Counted from the first letter of the stretch, positions 26,538-36,984 are shown. The stretch is 64,000 nt of DNA from Kiloniella sp. EL199 (GCF_900313065.1 NZ_OMPU01000010.1:1-64000); one strand, 5' to 3'. The notes: generated from the sequence alone by a model not told the origin. Numbers and translations are program-made.

Positions 26538-27297
26538 TTTAAATGCTGATATGGGCGAAGGCTTTGGAATGTATTCCATTGGTAATGATGCGGCGATGCT
26601 GGATATCATTGGATCTGCAAATATAGCCTGTGGTTACCATGCGGGGGATCCGTTGGTTATGTCAGATGTAACCCGTGCAGCCAGGGATAAAGGGGTGAGT
26701 ATTGGTGCGCATCCGGCCTTCCCTGATTTGCAAGGGTTTGGGCGTCGTAAAATGCATCTGCCATTGCCCGAGCTGGAAGCTATGATGGTGTATCAAATTG
26801 GTGCTCTGATGGCCGTGGCCAAAAGCCAAGGCACCAAGGTCACGCATGTAAAACCGCACGGCGCATTAAATAATATGGCAGCTGTTGATATGGGGATGTC
26901 TTTGGCTATTGCCCGTGGAATTGCAGCTGTTGACCCTTCTCTTATCATGTTGGCAACTGCGGGATCTTGTCTATGTAAGGCTGGTCTTGAGCTCGGCTTG
27001 CCAACAGCGGGTGAGATTTTTGCAGATAGAACTTATGATGAGAACGGAAACCTGACTCCAAGGTCTGAACCTCATGCCGTAATACATGATCCTGAGCAGT
27101 CTGCTGACCAGATCCTCTCTTTTGTAGAGGAAGGTAAGATTATCACGCCATCTGGTAAGCGCATTGATACGCCTATTCATAGTATTTGCGTTCATGGTGA
27201 TACTGCTGAAGCCGTTGCAATCGCCCGTCGTGTGAAAGAGCGACTGGAACAAGCTGGTTTTGAGTTGGCAACTCTGCCCCGAGTTATGGAAAGCTAG
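26524..27297 (+). CDS. pxpA: 5-oxoprolinase subunit A (LamB/YcsF family)
   Basis: A 257-residue LamB/YcsF protein. The conserved N-terminus is NLNADMGEGFGMYSIGND, followed by SANIACGYHAGDP, GAHPAFPDLQGFGRR and VKPHGALNN, a full set of family motifs. It is the last gene of the pxpBCA operon and converges on the DSD1-type gene at 27347. Confidence 0.94.
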   Translation: MKKINLNADMGEGFGMYSIGNDAAMLDIIGSANIACGYHAGDPLVMSDVTRAARDKGVSIGAHPAFPDLQGFGRRKMHLPLPELEAMMVYQIGALMAVAKSQGTKVTHVKPHGALNNMAAVDMGMSLAIARGIAAVDPSLIMLATAGSCLCKAGLELGLPTAGEIFADRTYDENGNLTPRSEPHAVIHDPEQSADQILSFVEEGKIITPSGKRIDTPIHSICVHGDTAEAVAIARRVKERLEQAGFELATLPRVMES

Positions 27298-27341
27298 AGA
27301 AGCAAAATGCTTTAGCTTTAGTTGCAAGGGTTTAAGTTATT

Positions 27342-27363
27342 GAGGTTTATGTTACTAAACCTC
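27342..27363. terminator. Stem-loop at the pxpA/DSD1 convergence
   Basis: GAGGTTTA (27342-27349) pairs with TAAACCTC (27356-27363). Outside it TGCAAG and CTTGCA can extend the stem. It overlaps the last codons of the minus-strand PLP-enzyme gene, and no T-tract follows. It is a possible shared transcript end. Confidence 0.4.
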
Positions 27364-28435
27364 TTGCACTTACCGCTGTTTTTTCAAGATGATGGCCGTC
27401 TAACAAGTAAACATAATCCACCATATTGGATACGACGCAGGCGTGGTTGGGGATGATATGAATTTGGTCCCCGACTTTCGGTGACCATTTACTGTTGCTG
27501 AGGTCAAGGATACCGTGTTCTTCACTCAGGCTGGCAATTTTTGCGTCTTGGGCTTCTTTGATCAGGCCGAAGCCTTCCATGCCCAGAAGATCCGATGTCA
27601 GCATTTTTGAGCCTGCATCTATGACCGCGCGATCATCTGTTGGGCGGCTGACAACCGTTGCCAGAACGCTCAGGGCGCAATCTTCAATCCGACAAAGGCC
27701 TGCTTGAACAAGGGACCTGTCGTTATAGATGTAGGTGCCTGACCTGTGTTCTGTTGCTACAGAAACGTCCTGTGAACGCCACATGTTTGGCGTGCCGCCG
27801 TTACTTATTTTAGGGCAGGGAAGACCATTTTCTATCAGTAGATCTTTTGCACGTTTCAGCCAGTTGTTCACTTGGCTCTGGTCGCCCATTGGGGGATAGG
27901 TCATTAATCCACCAAGTGTCAGGCCACTTGCGTTGTGAATTAAACGGCCGAGATCAAGTGCTTCCTCAGCCGATTGTACACCGCAGCGATTTGCCCCGGT
28001 ATCGCACTCAATCAAAACTTCCAGCGGATATTCGGCCTTGGTAAAGGTTTTTGCCAGGCCGTCCACGACATAAGCATTATCGGCAACAACAGACAGGCTA
28101 CATCTTTGAGCAAGCTTCTCCAGTCTATGTAACTTTTGAGCCCCGATAATGTTGTAGGTAATGAGGATGTCTTTGATGTCTGCCTTAGCCATCGTTTCAG
28201 CTTCACCAATCTTTTGACAGGTAATGCCGATTGCACCGGCTGAAATCTGGCGCTGGGCCATAGAGGGTAATTTATGGGTTTTGATGTGGGGGCGAAGCAG
28301 GATACCGTGTTGGTCACAGTGACTTTGCAGTTTCTCAATGTTTTTTTGAACGATGTGTGTGTCGATTATAACCGCGGGGGTCATGATATCGTTTGTTACG
28401 ACAGTTTCAGCCTGTGAAGTATAATCCATACTCAA
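27347..28435 (-). CDS. DSD1-family PLP enzyme (D-threonine aldolase / D-serine dehydratase-like)
   Basis: A 362-residue fold-III PLP protein (alanine-racemase-like barrel plus D-serine dehydratase-like domain). The PLP lysine is probably Lys52 in RPHIKTHK. The C-terminal PNHACVVSN (His331, Cys333) matches the metal site of Zn-dependent D-serine dehydratase and D-threonine aldolase. Such enzymes act on D-beta-hydroxy amino acids (D-Thr, D-Ser, D-3-hydroxyaspartate). It overlaps the RpiR regulator gene by 4 bp. Its exact substrate is unknown. Confidence 0.85.
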   Translation of the reverse strand: MSMDYTSQAETVVTNDIMTPAVIIDTHIVQKNIEKLQSHCDQHGILLRPHIKTHKLPSMAQRQISAGAIGITCQKIGEAETMAKADIKDILITYNIIGAQKLHRLEKLAQRCSLSVVADNAYVVDGLAKTFTKAEYPLEVLIECDTGANRCGVQSAEEALDLGRLIHNASGLTLGGLMTYPPMGDQSQVNNWLKRAKDLLIENGLPCPKISNGGTPNMWRSQDVSVATEHRSGTYIYNDRSLVQAGLCRIEDCALSVLATVVSRPTDDRAVIDAGSKMLTSDLLGMEGFGLIKEAQDAKIASLSEEHGILDLSNSKWSPKVGDQIHIIPNHACVVSNMVDYVYLLDGHHLEKTAVSARGLVT

Positions 28436-29328
28436 TCCCCAATTGGCTGTGGGTCTGTATTGCCATGAAGAGCAGTGAGGGATGCTCTGATCCGGCGCAG
28501 CTTCTCTTTGGTTTTTTCGGGCATCTGGCGTGCGACAGATGCTGCCAAAATATCAATGACAGCAAGGAAGACTAGGCGCGACGCCGTGGGTTTATATATG
28601 TCCGGGTCTTCGGGAAGCTCCATACCGATGGTGATGGTGCAGACTTGAGAAAGCTCTGAATTTGGTTTGGTCAGACACACGGTTGTGGCGCCGTATTGAT
28701 TAGCAATCTTGGCCGTGTCAATCAAAGCTCTGGGGGTGCCCGTTGATGAAATAAAGAACATAAGGTCATCCGGGCCGAGAGTGGCGGCATGCATTCTGAG
28801 AAGATATGCATCATGAAGAGACAGGGCTGTAATGCCAAGTCTGAAGAATCTGTTGGCGGCATCAAAGGCAACCGTTGTCGAGCCGCCACCAACGCCACAA
28901 AAGATGAGTGTCTTCGTTCGGGTCAGAGCATCGACGGCTCGGGCTATCTCCTCGTGATTTATTTGATTTTTGGCGATCTCGGTCGTTGAGATAAGGGCAT
29001 CCAGAACCTGATCAACTGTGCTGTCTGTTGATGTGGTAGGTTTATCCGAGCGGGATAGGTATTGCATGCTGACAGCGACGTTTTGTGCCAATTGGATTTT
29101 AAAATCCTTGAAGCCATCACAACCAAGTTTTCTGCAAAAGCGAATGACAGTTGGTTCACTGACATCGCAAAACTTGGCTAATGAATTCACGCTGATTTGG
29201 CTAACGCTTTCAAGGTTGTTCAGTACGTAGGTTGCGACCTGTTGTTCTCGGGCTTTAAAGCTGCCGTCCATTTTTTTTATTTTTGTGATCAGATCAAAAG
29301 TCGCAGCCAATTGAACATCCTTATGCAT
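28432..29328 (-). CDS. MurR/RpiR-family transcriptional regulator
   Basis: A 298-residue regulator with an RpiR helix-turn-helix (ISVNSLAKFCDVSEPTVIRF, about 46-65) and a SIS domain (from about 130, FCGVGGGSTTVAFDAANRFF). It is coupled to the PLP-enzyme gene and divergent from the third TRAP operon, with GTAGTTAA-type sites near both starts, so it probably regulates both. Its effector may be an amino-sugar or other phosphorylated compound, but that is only the family trend. Confidence 0.9.
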   Translation of the reverse strand: MHKDVQLAATFDLITKIKKMDGSFKAREQQVATYVLNNLESVSQISVNSLAKFCDVSEPTVIRFCRKLGCDGFKDFKIQLAQNVAVSMQYLSRSDKPTTSTDSTVDQVLDALISTTEIAKNQINHEEIARAVDALTRTKTLIFCGVGGGSTTVAFDAANRFFRLGITALSLHDAYLLRMHAATLGPDDLMFFISSTGTPRALIDTAKIANQYGATTVCLTKPNSELSQVCTITIGMELPEDPDIYKPTASRLVFLAVIDILAASVARQMPEKTKEKLRRIRASLTALHGNTDPQPIGD

Positions 29329-29354
29329 TTAAGTTCGATATAAATCCATACTAC

Positions 29355-29499
29355 GTAGTTAAATTACAAAAACAATGGTTTTTGATTATGAGGACTAGTT
29401 ATGTCCATAAAGTTACGTCATGTTACTGCAAAATGAAATTAATTTACGTAATTTTACTTTACAAAAATCGATTCTGAACAGTAAATGTAGTTAAGCTAC
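29355..29499. promoter_or_regulatory. Paired GTAGTTAA-type operators in the rpiR-TRAP divergent region
   Basis: GTAGTTAAATTAC (29355-29367) lies 26 bp before the regulator start. GTAGTTAAGCTAC (29487-29499) lies 15 bp before the dctQ start. They share 11 of 13 bases, and the second is palindromic at its ends (GTAG/CTAC). A third related element GTAATTTTAC is near 29440. The arrangement suggests one regulator covering both promoters. Confidence 0.6.
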
Positions 29500-29514
29500 G
29501 TTTTGGGAGGGGTG

Positions 29515-30039
29515 ATGAGAGCTTTTGCCGCAAAAGCCAGTAAAAGAATGAATTGGGTTGTGGAGCGCATTGTTGCTGTACTGATGCTGTTATTGGTTCT
29601 GGATGTATGGTTGGGTGTTGTTGATCGATATCTTTTTCATTGGCAACTACCCTGGCCAGAAGTTCTGGCCCGCTATCTGATGATCTGGGCGGCACTTCTG
29701 GCTATCTCGGCAGGGATTGCACGCAGAGAACATATCGGCCTTTCCCTCCTAATTGATCGTTTGCCACAGGTTTTCCGCAAGCCCCTCCTTATTCTAGTTG
29801 ATGTGATGACTTTTGCCCTGTTCGCTTTTTTATGTTGGTACGGCATAGATTTTACTGTTGGTGGCGGGAACCGTCAGGCCATGATTTTTGGTATGACATT
29901 GGCGATGCCTTTTGCCGCGATACCGGTTTCTTCTGCTGTTGCTGCGATCCAGGTCTTGTTGGTTGCTTTCAGGGATCAGGGCGACGTAATGACCGATTCT
30001 AACGATAGCTTACCGTCTGGTGCAGGAGCAGTTCAATGA
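29515..30039 (+). CDS. TRAP transporter small permease (DctQ), gamma-glutamyl locus
   Basis: About 174 residues with four hydrophobic segments and family features WPEVLARYLMIWAALLAISA and RREHIGLSLLIDRL. The frame opens at TTG 29503, but ATG 29515 is preferred because GGGAGG lies at 29505-29510. The stop overlaps the dctM start (4 bp, 30036-30039). Confidence 0.87.
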   Translation: MRAFAAKASKRMNWVVERIVAVLMLLLVLDVWLGVVDRYLFHWQLPWPEVLARYLMIWAALLAISAGIARREHIGLSLLIDRLPQVFRKPLLILVDVMTFALFAFLCWYGIDFTVGGGNRQAMIFGMTLAMPFAAIPVSSAVAAIQVLLVAFRDQGDVMTDSNDSLPSGAGAVQ

Positions 30040-31316
30040 TCGTTGGTATTGCTTTTGTCGTTCTGGTTTTGATTGGAATGCCCATTGGTTTTGCCCTCGG
30101 GCTTGCGGGGGTTATTGGGCTTGTTGACATGGGGGGAGGTGCTTTTTTTGCACTGGCTCCAAGTAAGATGTTCAATGGACTGAATATCTTTCCTTTTCTG
30201 GCAATGCCTTTTTTTATCCTCGCTGGTGAAATTATGAACCACACAGGGATTACACATCGTCTGGTGACTTTGGCACAGGCATTGGTCGGGCATTTCCGGG
30301 GTGGATTGGCGCACACCAACATGCTTGCTTCGGTTTTCTTTGCCGGCTTAACGGGGGCGGCAACGGCAGATGCTGCGGCTTTTGGCAAGACACTTGTTCC
30401 GGCAATGGTCAAGCGGGGCTATAGCCGGGATTATGCCTGTGCAGTAACAGCAGCGGGGTCCATTATTGGTCCGACGATTCCTCCCTCTGGTTTGATGGTT
30501 GTTTATGGCTCTTTGATGGGGGTTTCCATTGGTGGGCTGTTTGCAGCGGGAATTCTGCCGGGCTTATTGATTTGCCTTGTTTGTATGATTGTTATTGCTG
30601 TTGGTGTTAAGGCAAATAATCTTCCAGAAGCGGAAGAGAGGTCCAGTTTTAGAGAGCTTTGGCAGGTTTTTAAGTCTTCGATATTGGCACTCTTTATGCC
30701 AATTATCATTCTTGGCGGCATACTTGGTGGCATTGTTACACCTACAGAGGCTGCTTCGATTGCCGTGGGTTATGCGTTGTTTATTGGTGTTGTGGTTTAT
30801 CGTGCAATTACAGTCTCTGATTTTATCGGAATGTTGATCCGCACAGCCCGTATCACCGGGGTAATTTTTGTCATCATTGCCTTTGCCGCAATTTTGGGAT
30901 GGTGGATGAGCTTTAACCGCATCCCACAGGAAATTGCCGAAGCTATTCTGTCGATTTCAAACAACCCTTACATCATTATCGGTTTGGTTATCTTTTTGCT
31001 TCTTGCCATTGGGATGGTGATGGATATCACAGCCATCTTGATTTTGCTGGCCCCGGTTCTTGTACCATTGACTGAACATGTTGGTCTGGAACCTATTCAC
31101 GCCGGGATCATTTTTGTTCTTGCTTTGAACATATCCTTGATGACGCCACCGGTAGGGGCCTGTCTCTTTGTCTTGTCTTCTGTAACGGGGGAAAGGCTGG
31201 AACGTATAGCGGCAAAGCTATGGCCTTTCCTTATTGCCGAAATCGTCATCCTGTTCATTTTTGCCTTTTGGGAGGATCTGGCCCTGGCCCTTCCCCGATT
31301 ACTGGGATTTGCCTGA
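30036..31316 (+). CDS. TRAP transporter large permease (DctM)
   Basis: A 426-residue DctM protein with about 12 membrane helices and motifs MPFFILAGEIMNHTGITHRL, AAAFGKTLVPAMVKRGYS and LMTPPVGACLFVLSSVTG. Here the order is Q-M-P, unlike the other two TRAP operons of the window (P-Q-M). Confidence 0.92.
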   Translation: MIVGIAFVVLVLIGMPIGFALGLAGVIGLVDMGGGAFFALAPSKMFNGLNIFPFLAMPFFILAGEIMNHTGITHRLVTLAQALVGHFRGGLAHTNMLASVFFAGLTGAATADAAAFGKTLVPAMVKRGYSRDYACAVTAAGSIIGPTIPPSGLMVVYGSLMGVSIGGLFAAGILPGLLICLVCMIVIAVGVKANNLPEAEERSSFRELWQVFKSSILALFMPIIILGGILGGIVTPTEAASIAVGYALFIGVVVYRAITVSDFIGMLIRTARITGVIFVIIAFAAILGWWMSFNRIPQEIAEAILSISNNPYIIIGLVIFLLLAIGMVMDITAILILLAPVLVPLTEHVGLEPIHAGIIFVLALNISLMTPPVGACLFVLSSVTGERLERIAAKLWPFLIAEIVILFIFAFWEDLALALPRLLGFA

Positions 31317-31408
31317 TCCCAGCGAGATGAGGAGTGGCGGCTGCTCCTTCATTTTATTGAAACTACAGACGCAAGTTTGAAAAAGAAATAAATATAGGGA
31401 GACGTAAA

Positions 31409-32464
31409 ATGAAGTTACTGAAAAAAGTGGCGACTTCTGTTGCAGTGGGTGCTTTGCTTTGTTCAAGTGTTACGGGGGCAATGGCGGGACCTAAAGTTCT
31501 CAAGTTCGGTCACGATAACAAGATGGACCCGTTTGAAAATCCGGCACATGCCTGTACAGCGGTTTTTGCCAATATTGTTGAGGCCGATACGAACGGTTCT
31601 ATCGAAGTTGAAGTCTATCCTTCGAATCAACTCGGGTCTGCGAAAGAACACGTTCAGTTGGTGCGTGATAATGTGATACAGGCGACATTGACTTCCACGG
31701 GGGCAATCTCGTCTTACTATCCACGTATTGATGTTTTGAATCTGGCTTTTGCCTTTGATCATAATGCAGCGACCTATGACGTTTTTGATGGTCCCTTTGG
31801 TGCCGAACTATCCAGAGATATCGAAGAAACTGTCAGTGGTGTAAAGGTACTCGGTTTCCCCGACACAGGCGGTTTCTTTGCGGTGACAAACTCTAAGCAT
31901 CCGATTAAAAATCTTGAAGATTTCAAGGGAATTCGTGTTCGTACAATGACCTTGCCATCTCATCAGAAGATTATTCAATCACTTGGTGGCGAAGCCTATC
32001 CTTTGGCGTGGGGTGAAGTTTATTCCGGTTTGCAGACAGGTGTAATTGACGGGCAAATGAATCCGGTGCCGATTATCTCGTTTGCCAAGTTCTCTGAAGT
32101 TCAGAAATACATGACCCTGACCAACCATCTTTTTGCGCCTTATACCTTTATGGTCTCAAAGGCTTTCTGGGATGACCTTACTGCTGATGAGCAGCGTGTT
32201 TTGAACTACGCGGCCAATTCCTGTGTGGTTGCGAGCCGTGGCCTTAGTCGTGTTATTGAAGCTTCTGATCGTGGCTTGGCGGGTTTGAAAGACAAGATTG
32301 AGGTTACCGCCCTGTCAGCAGAAGCCCGTGATCAGTTTAAATCTGCGGCACAACCTGTTGTTCTGAAACATGTAGAAGAAACACTTGGGGAAAAAGGTAT
32401 TACGCTTCTGAATCTTTTCCAAGAAGAACTGGGTAAAGCCAATACACGTAATTATCTCAAATAA
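31409..32464 (+). CDS. TRAP transporter substrate-binding protein (DctP)
   Basis: A 351-residue DctP receptor with a clear Sec signal peptide (MKLLKKVATSVAVGALLCSS, cleavage near AMAG). The ligand-site Arg region GIRVRTMTLPSHQKIIQSLG is conserved. TAGGGAG is the ribosome binding site. It is followed by a strong terminator before the M81 gene, so the transporter can be expressed separately. The substrate is unknown; nearby peptidase-type genes suggest an amino-acid-derived acid. Confidence 0.9.
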   Translation: MKLLKKVATSVAVGALLCSSVTGAMAGPKVLKFGHDNKMDPFENPAHACTAVFANIVEADTNGSIEVEVYPSNQLGSAKEHVQLVRDNVIQATLTSTGAISSYYPRIDVLNLAFAFDHNAATYDVFDGPFGAELSRDIEETVSGVKVLGFPDTGGFFAVTNSKHPIKNLEDFKGIRVRTMTLPSHQKIIQSLGGEAYPLAWGEVYSGLQTGVIDGQMNPVPIISFAKFSEVQKYMTLTNHLFAPYTFMVSKAFWDDLTADEQRVLNYAANSCVVASRGLSRVIEASDRGLAGLKDKIEVTALSAEARDQFKSAAQPVVLKHVEETLGEKGITLLNLFQEELGKANTRNYLK

Positions 32465-32476
32465 TTACTCATTTAA

Positions 32477-32509
32477 CCCGAGGGAGGAATCTCCCTCGGG
32501 CTTTCTTTT
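32477..32509 (+). terminator. Intrinsic terminator after dctP
   Basis: CCCGAGGGAG (32477-32486) and CTCCCTCGGG (32491-32500) form a perfect 10-bp GC-rich stem with a GAAT loop, followed by CTTTCTTTT. It separates the TRAP operon from the M81 gene and may allow partial read-through. Confidence 0.9.
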
Positions 32510-32544
32510 AGAATATTTATACGATTACTTTATAAGGATTTCCT

Positions 32545-33999
32545 GTGCGAATATTTTGCGCATCAATCGCTACCGAGACAAATACCTTTTCTCCACTGCG
32601 TGCAGATCTGAATGATTTTAAGGAAAGCTTCTACGCCGCGCCGGGGGAACACCCTGAAACGCCAACGCTTTGCAGTGCTGTTTTCCCTGTGTGTCGAAGA
32701 AAAGCAAAAGAAGAGGGGTGGGAGCTTGTTGAGGGGACGGCAACCTGGGCAGAACCGGGAGGCATTGTAAATGCGAAAACCTGGGATGCATTAAGAGAAG
32801 AAGTTCTGGATCAATTGCGATCAGCTCTTCCTGTTGATGCTGTTGTCCTTGGGCTACATGGGGCCATGGTCGCCCAGAACTGCCAGGATTGTGAGGGGGC
32901 ATTACTCGAGGCTGTTCGGGAAATTGTTGGTCCGGATGTTGTTATCGGGGCGACCCTTGATCCGCATAGCCATCTTTCGCAAAAACGAACCAAGAATGCT
33001 GATATTCTTGTTGCCTTCAAAGAGTTTCCTCATACGGATTTTGTTGAATGTGCCGAGAGTTGTGTTGATCTGATTGCGCGTACGGTAAAAGGAGAAATTA
33101 TCCCCGAACTTCATGTGGCCGATTGCAATATGATCGAAGTCCTGCCAACAAGCCGTGAACCAATGCGAAGTTTTGTGGACAAGATCAAGAACCTTGAAGG
33201 CCAAAAGGGTATTTTATCCATTTCTGTTATTCACGGTTTTATGGCCGGAGATGTTCCGGATATGGGGACAAAAGTACTGATTGTTGCTGAACAGGGACAA
33301 GAGCAAGCCTCGTTATTGGCTCAAGATCTCAGTCAGGAACTGTTTTCCTTTCGGGGGGCAACACGCCCGGAATTTTTGTCTGCGTCAGAAGCCGTTGCCC
33401 GGGCAAAGGTTTCTGATAGCTCCCCTGTTGTTATTGCTGATGTCTGGGATAATCCTGGCGGAGGTGTGCCGGGCGATTCAACAATTTTACTTCGCACCTT
33501 GGTTGAGCAAAAAGCCTTTGATGCGGCTGTTGGCACAATTTGGGATCCAATAGCTGTAAAGACATGCATTTCAGCAGGCGAAGGCGCCAGGCTCAAATTG
33601 CGATTTGGAAGTAAAATGTCGAACACAGCTGGCCCCCCCATAGATGCTGAAGTGACGGTTCTCAAAATTGTTCTGAATGCAACGCAGAATTTTGGGACAT
33701 CTATTGTTCCGTTGGGGGATAGTGTTGCGATTGATTACCTCGGGATCACTGTCATCCTCAATTCCAACCGCAGTCAGAGCTTTGATCCAAGCTTGTTCCG
33801 AAACCTTGGTGTTGAACCGGAGTCAAAAAAGATTTTGGTGATTAAATCCACCAATCATTTTTACGATGCCTTTGCTCCCGTAGCATCGGAAATTCTCTAT
33901 GCCAGTGTCGACGGACCTTATCCTAATGATCCCAGAACAACGGATTACAAGTTTGCCCGTGCAGATATTTGGCCGAGAAGAGGGGACGGAGCTAATTAA
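32545..33999 (+). CDS. M81-family (MlrC-type) metallopeptidase
   Basis: A 484-residue M81 protein. Residues GLHGAM (103-108), the DPHSH cluster (Asp139, His141, His143) and the C-terminal region [12 protein letters not shown] fit the family metal and active-site elements. MlrC, the named member, cleaves linearised microcystin and its tetrapeptide; most members are uncharacterised. The start is GTG 32545 with AAGGA upstream. It converges with the M20 gene, overlapping by 8 bp. It is probably cytoplasmic, as no signal peptide is seen. Confidence 0.87.
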   Translation: MRIFCASIATETNTFSPLRADLNDFKESFYAAPGEHPETPTLCSAVFPVCRRKAKEEGWELVEGTATWAEPGGIVNAKTWDALREEVLDQLRSALPVDAVVLGLHGAMVAQNCQDCEGALLEAVREIVGPDVVIGATLDPHSHLSQKRTKNADILVAFKEFPHTDFVECAESCVDLIARTVKGEIIPELHVADCNMIEVLPTSREPMRSFVDKIKNLEGQKGILSISVIHGFMAGDVPDMGTKVLIVAEQGQEQASLLAQDLSQELFSFRGATRPEFLSASEAVARAKVSDSSPVVIADVWDNPGGGVPGDSTILLRTLVEQKAFDAAVGTIWDPIAVKTCISAGEGARLKLRFGSKMSNTAGPPIDAEVTVLKIVLNATQNFGTSIVPLGDSVAIDYLGITVILNSNRSQSFDPSLFRNLGVEPESKKILVIKSTNHFYDAFAPVASEILYASVDGPYPNDPRTTDYKFARADIWPRRGDGAN

Positions 34000-35377
34000 T
34001 ATTTTTGCCTGCTTCAGCAATGTCCCAAAAAAGCCCAGCCATGTTTCTAAGGCCATCTTTTACAATTGACTTGAGCAGGTGTTCATTGGGGGCATGTTGC
34101 GAGCAACCACCATAAGAGTGGGGCACCCATACTGTTGGAAGGCCTAGAATTTCACTAAAGGTTTCGTTAGGGAGAGATCCGGCGAGATTGGGAAGTATGT
34201 GTGGTGATTTGCCACTTGTTTTTTGAATGGATTTTGCGGCAAAATTTACCCAAGGATGGTCCGGGTCAAGGCGGGTCGCATGGAAAAAAGCTTCTTTACT
34301 TGGAATAATTTCAACAGAAGAAAAACCGGATTTATCAAGATGCCTGCGGAGTGCGGGGAGAATGTCATCCGTGTCAGTCCCAACCACAAATCTGAGCTGG
34401 CAATGGGCATTGGCATGACCTGCAATGGCATTCACCGGAGCTTCAGGGATACCACTTTTCATGGCAAGAACTGCAAAGGAATTCCAGCCAAAAGCACGTT
34501 GCGCCGGATCCAGTCCTTCTTCCCCCCAATCGTGGTTGATTTCCGGACCACCATCTATGGGAAGATCTTTTAAAGTATTTTTAATGTCATCTGTCAGACT
34601 TGATGGGCGCCATTCTGGAATTTGAATTTGACCTTTGGCATCTGTGATTGTTGATATGGCGTGGGATAGTATTATTGCAGGATCTGCGAGCAAGCCGCCC
34701 CAGTTACCTGAATGGTTCGCGCCATTCCGTAAATTAACCGCCAGGTCAAAGTTAATGGCCCCACGAGTTCCCATGAACAAGGTTGGGGTATCTGATTGAA
34801 GTCTGGGGCCATCAGATGCAATCAGGACATCGGCTTTCAAAAGGTCTTTGTGACTCTCAAAAAATTGAGCAAGGCCGGCTGATCCAGTTTCTTCGGACGT
34901 TTCAATAATAACTTTCAGATTGAAACCCAATGCCCTTCGTTCTTCTAGAAGACATGTCAGCGCGGCAAGATTGATTAGATGCTGTCCTTTGTTATCTGCG
35001 GTTCCCCGGCCATAGATTTTTTCGCCTTTGGTTTCGACTTCAAAGGGATGTAGCCCTTCCTGCCATTGATCCGTTTGTGCACGAATGACATCACCGTGAC
35101 CATAGGTGAGAACTGTTGGTAAATCAGGAGATTCGAGTCGTTCGCCGATCAGGAAAGGTCCCCCGGCTGGATCAGGGTTTTCGTATATATGGCCCTTGAT
35201 ACCGAGTTTGTCCAAGAGCGGGGTTATTTCTTCGCGAAGATATCGATAAAGCTCTGTATGCTGATCCGGGTTTTGACTTTCGGTTTCAACCGCTATCAAA
35301 CGCTCCAGATCAGTGAGAAACTGGCCATTATCAAAGTAATTTTCAGCCCGTTTTATCGTTGCTTCACGTGTCGCCAT
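33992..35377 (-). CDS. M20-family metallopeptidase (dipeptidase-like)
   Basis: A 461-residue M20 enzyme with both zinc-site elements: [16 protein letters not shown], the general base in [12 protein letters not shown] and the last His in [14 protein letters not shown] dimerisation domain is inserted at about 205-330. Members cleave dipeptides, N-acyl amino acids or peptides such as Cys-Gly. Its ATG overlaps the stop of the gamma-glutamyltransferase gene (TAATG), so they are translated together; this suggests it cleaves the peptide left after gamma-glutamyl removal. Confidence 0.88.
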   Translation of the reverse strand: MATREATIKRAENYFDNGQFLTDLERLIAVETESQNPDQHTELYRYLREEITPLLDKLGIKGHIYENPDPAGGPFLIGERLESPDLPTVLTYGHGDVIRAQTDQWQEGLHPFEVETKGEKIYGRGTADNKGQHLINLAALTCLLEERRALGFNLKVIIETSEETGSAGLAQFFESHKDLLKADVLIASDGPRLQSDTPTLFMGTRGAINFDLAVNLRNGANHSGNWGGLLADPAIILSHAISTITDAKGQIQIPEWRPSSLTDDIKNTLKDLPIDGGPEINHDWGEEGLDPAQRAFGWNSFAVLAMKSGIPEAPVNAIAGHANAHCQLRFVVGTDTDDILPALRRHLDKSGFSSVEIIPSKEAFFHATRLDPDHPWVNFAAKSIQKTSGKSPHILPNLAGSLPNETFSEILGLPTVWVPHSYGGCSQHAPNEHLLKSIVKDGLRNMAGLFWDIAEAGKNIN

Positions 35378-36984
35378 TATTCCGTTTCTCCCTCTGCAAC
35401 AGCATCACCCCATGGTGACATGATTTCTGTGCATCCTGAATTCATGCCGTTTTCTCTGGAGACACCAGCAGGGCAGGCAAAGGCGTAGGGGAATACGGTT
35501 CGTTTTGTTGTGGTAACGTCGTGCTTCCTGGATAGTTCTGTAAGAATTTCAGGGGCAAGATCTTCGTCCGCAATAATAACATCACCGCCGGAAACATCCA
35601 TTCTGGGATGATGAAACGCGTCTTCGAGGCTCATGTTATGATCTGTCATAAAAGAAGAAAGCTGCATAACTGCGGGCATGATTTTTCGTCCGCCCGAGGC
35701 ACCAATCGCAAAGCGTCGCAGGTTCTGCCCATCTGCTCCCTGTTCGTCGATGACCTGCTCGCCGATTATGGGACAGACATTCATCAGGCAGCGTTTGTTA
35801 GGTGCAAGGGAATTTGGATGCCCCTGTTCCGGATCAAACCACATGATGCCATTATTCATAAGCAATCCGGTACTCGGTGAGATAACCCGCGATCCAAAAA
35901 GAGACAGCAGCGTTTGAGTCATGGAAACCATATTGCCGTGTCGATCAACAATGGAAAAGTGTGTGGTGCAGGATGGGGCATGGGGAGCATCCTGGTCCCC
36001 CATTGTTGCCAGTCGTCTTTCATATGCTTTATTCAAAGCCTCAGCATAGGCACTGAAGCTTTTCACTGAGGGAGAACGTTCAGGCGTAAACATCTGTTCC
36101 ATTTGCCCTAAAGTATCTGCGAGTGTTGGTCCGGCAGTAAGCATTGGTGTGGCGAATATACGGTTGCCTCTATAGGGAATGGCCAGAGGATCTTCAAACT
36201 CGATTGCATAGGAGGCAAGATCATCCAGAGAAAGAAAGCCGCCTTTGCCTTGAATGTCTTGCACCATTGAGGCGGCGATATCTCCCCGATAGAAGTCTTC
36301 GGGACCTTGTTCCGCTAAATGGGTTAACGTGCTGGCAAACAAAGACTGATCTATGCGTTTTTCGGATAAGGCTGTCCAACCCGCGATAGTTGGCCATTGT
36401 CCATTTTCTAAAAACATCGCAGCTGCGTCTGGGTCTTTGGACAGTGCCTGAGTGGCCGAGGCTATAATCAAGGCAGCATACCAATCAACGAGCAACCCGG
36501 ATCTTGCTTCCTTGATGGCGGGCTGTAACAGATCTTTCCAGGGCATCTTGCCAAATGCTTTGTGGGCTTTTCCTGCGCCCGCAACAGTACTCGGAACGGC
36601 AATGGAAAGAGGTCCCTGGACGTTTAAATCACCTTCTACGGCGCGCCAGGGGAAAAGGTCAGCGGCTTTCCCGTCTGCTGATAGTGGAAAGGCGTTAATA
36701 TCCAGTGATCTAGGTGATTTCATTCCGTAAGTGAGAGCATAGGATTTTTGTTCCGCCTCGCGCCATATCATCATGGCCCCTCCACCTGCCGGGCCACTCA
36801 TCCAGGGTTCAAGAACGCCCATTGCAAAGGAAACGGCAACCGCAGCATCAATCGCATCTCCACCTTGTTCCAGAACTTCTGCACCTATTTCTGCTGCTTT
36901 TATGTGTTGAGCTGCGACAATGCCGCCATTTGATTTCGTGGCAGGTTTACGGACGATTTGAGATCTGGAAAAACTATGTGACAC
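35377..36984 (-). CDS. Gamma-glutamyltransferase family protein
   Basis: A 535-residue Ntn-hydrolase. The autoprocessing Thr that would begin the small subunit is Thr340 in [20 protein letters not shown]. The N-terminal part has [20 protein letters not shown] and GPAGGGAMM. There is no signal peptide, so unlike the periplasmic E. coli enzyme it appears cytoplasmic. It removes or transfers gamma-glutamyl groups, or may be a GGT-like acylase. It forms a two-gene operon with the M20 peptidase. Confidence 0.9.
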   Translation of the reverse strand: MSHSFSRSQIVRKPATKSNGGIVAAQHIKAAEIGAEVLEQGGDAIDAAVAVSFAMGVLEPWMSGPAGGGAMMIWREAEQKSYALTYGMKSPRSLDINAFPLSADGKAADLFPWRAVEGDLNVQGPLSIAVPSTVAGAGKAHKAFGKMPWKDLLQPAIKEARSGLLVDWYAALIIASATQALSKDPDAAAMFLENGQWPTIAGWTALSEKRIDQSLFASTLTHLAEQGPEDFYRGDIAASMVQDIQGKGGFLSLDDLASYAIEFEDPLAIPYRGNRIFATPMLTAGPTLADTLGQMEQMFTPERSPSVKSFSAYAEALNKAYERRLATMGDQDAPHAPSCTTHFSIVDRHGNMVSMTQTLLSLFGSRVISPSTGLLMNNGIMWFDPEQGHPNSLAPNKRCLMNVCPIIGEQVIDEQGADGQNLRRFAIGASGGRKIMPAVMQLSSFMTDHNMSLEDAFHHPRMDVSGGDVIIADEDLAPEILTELSRKHDVTTTKRTVFPYAFACPAGVSRENGMNSGCTEIMSPWGDAVAEGETE

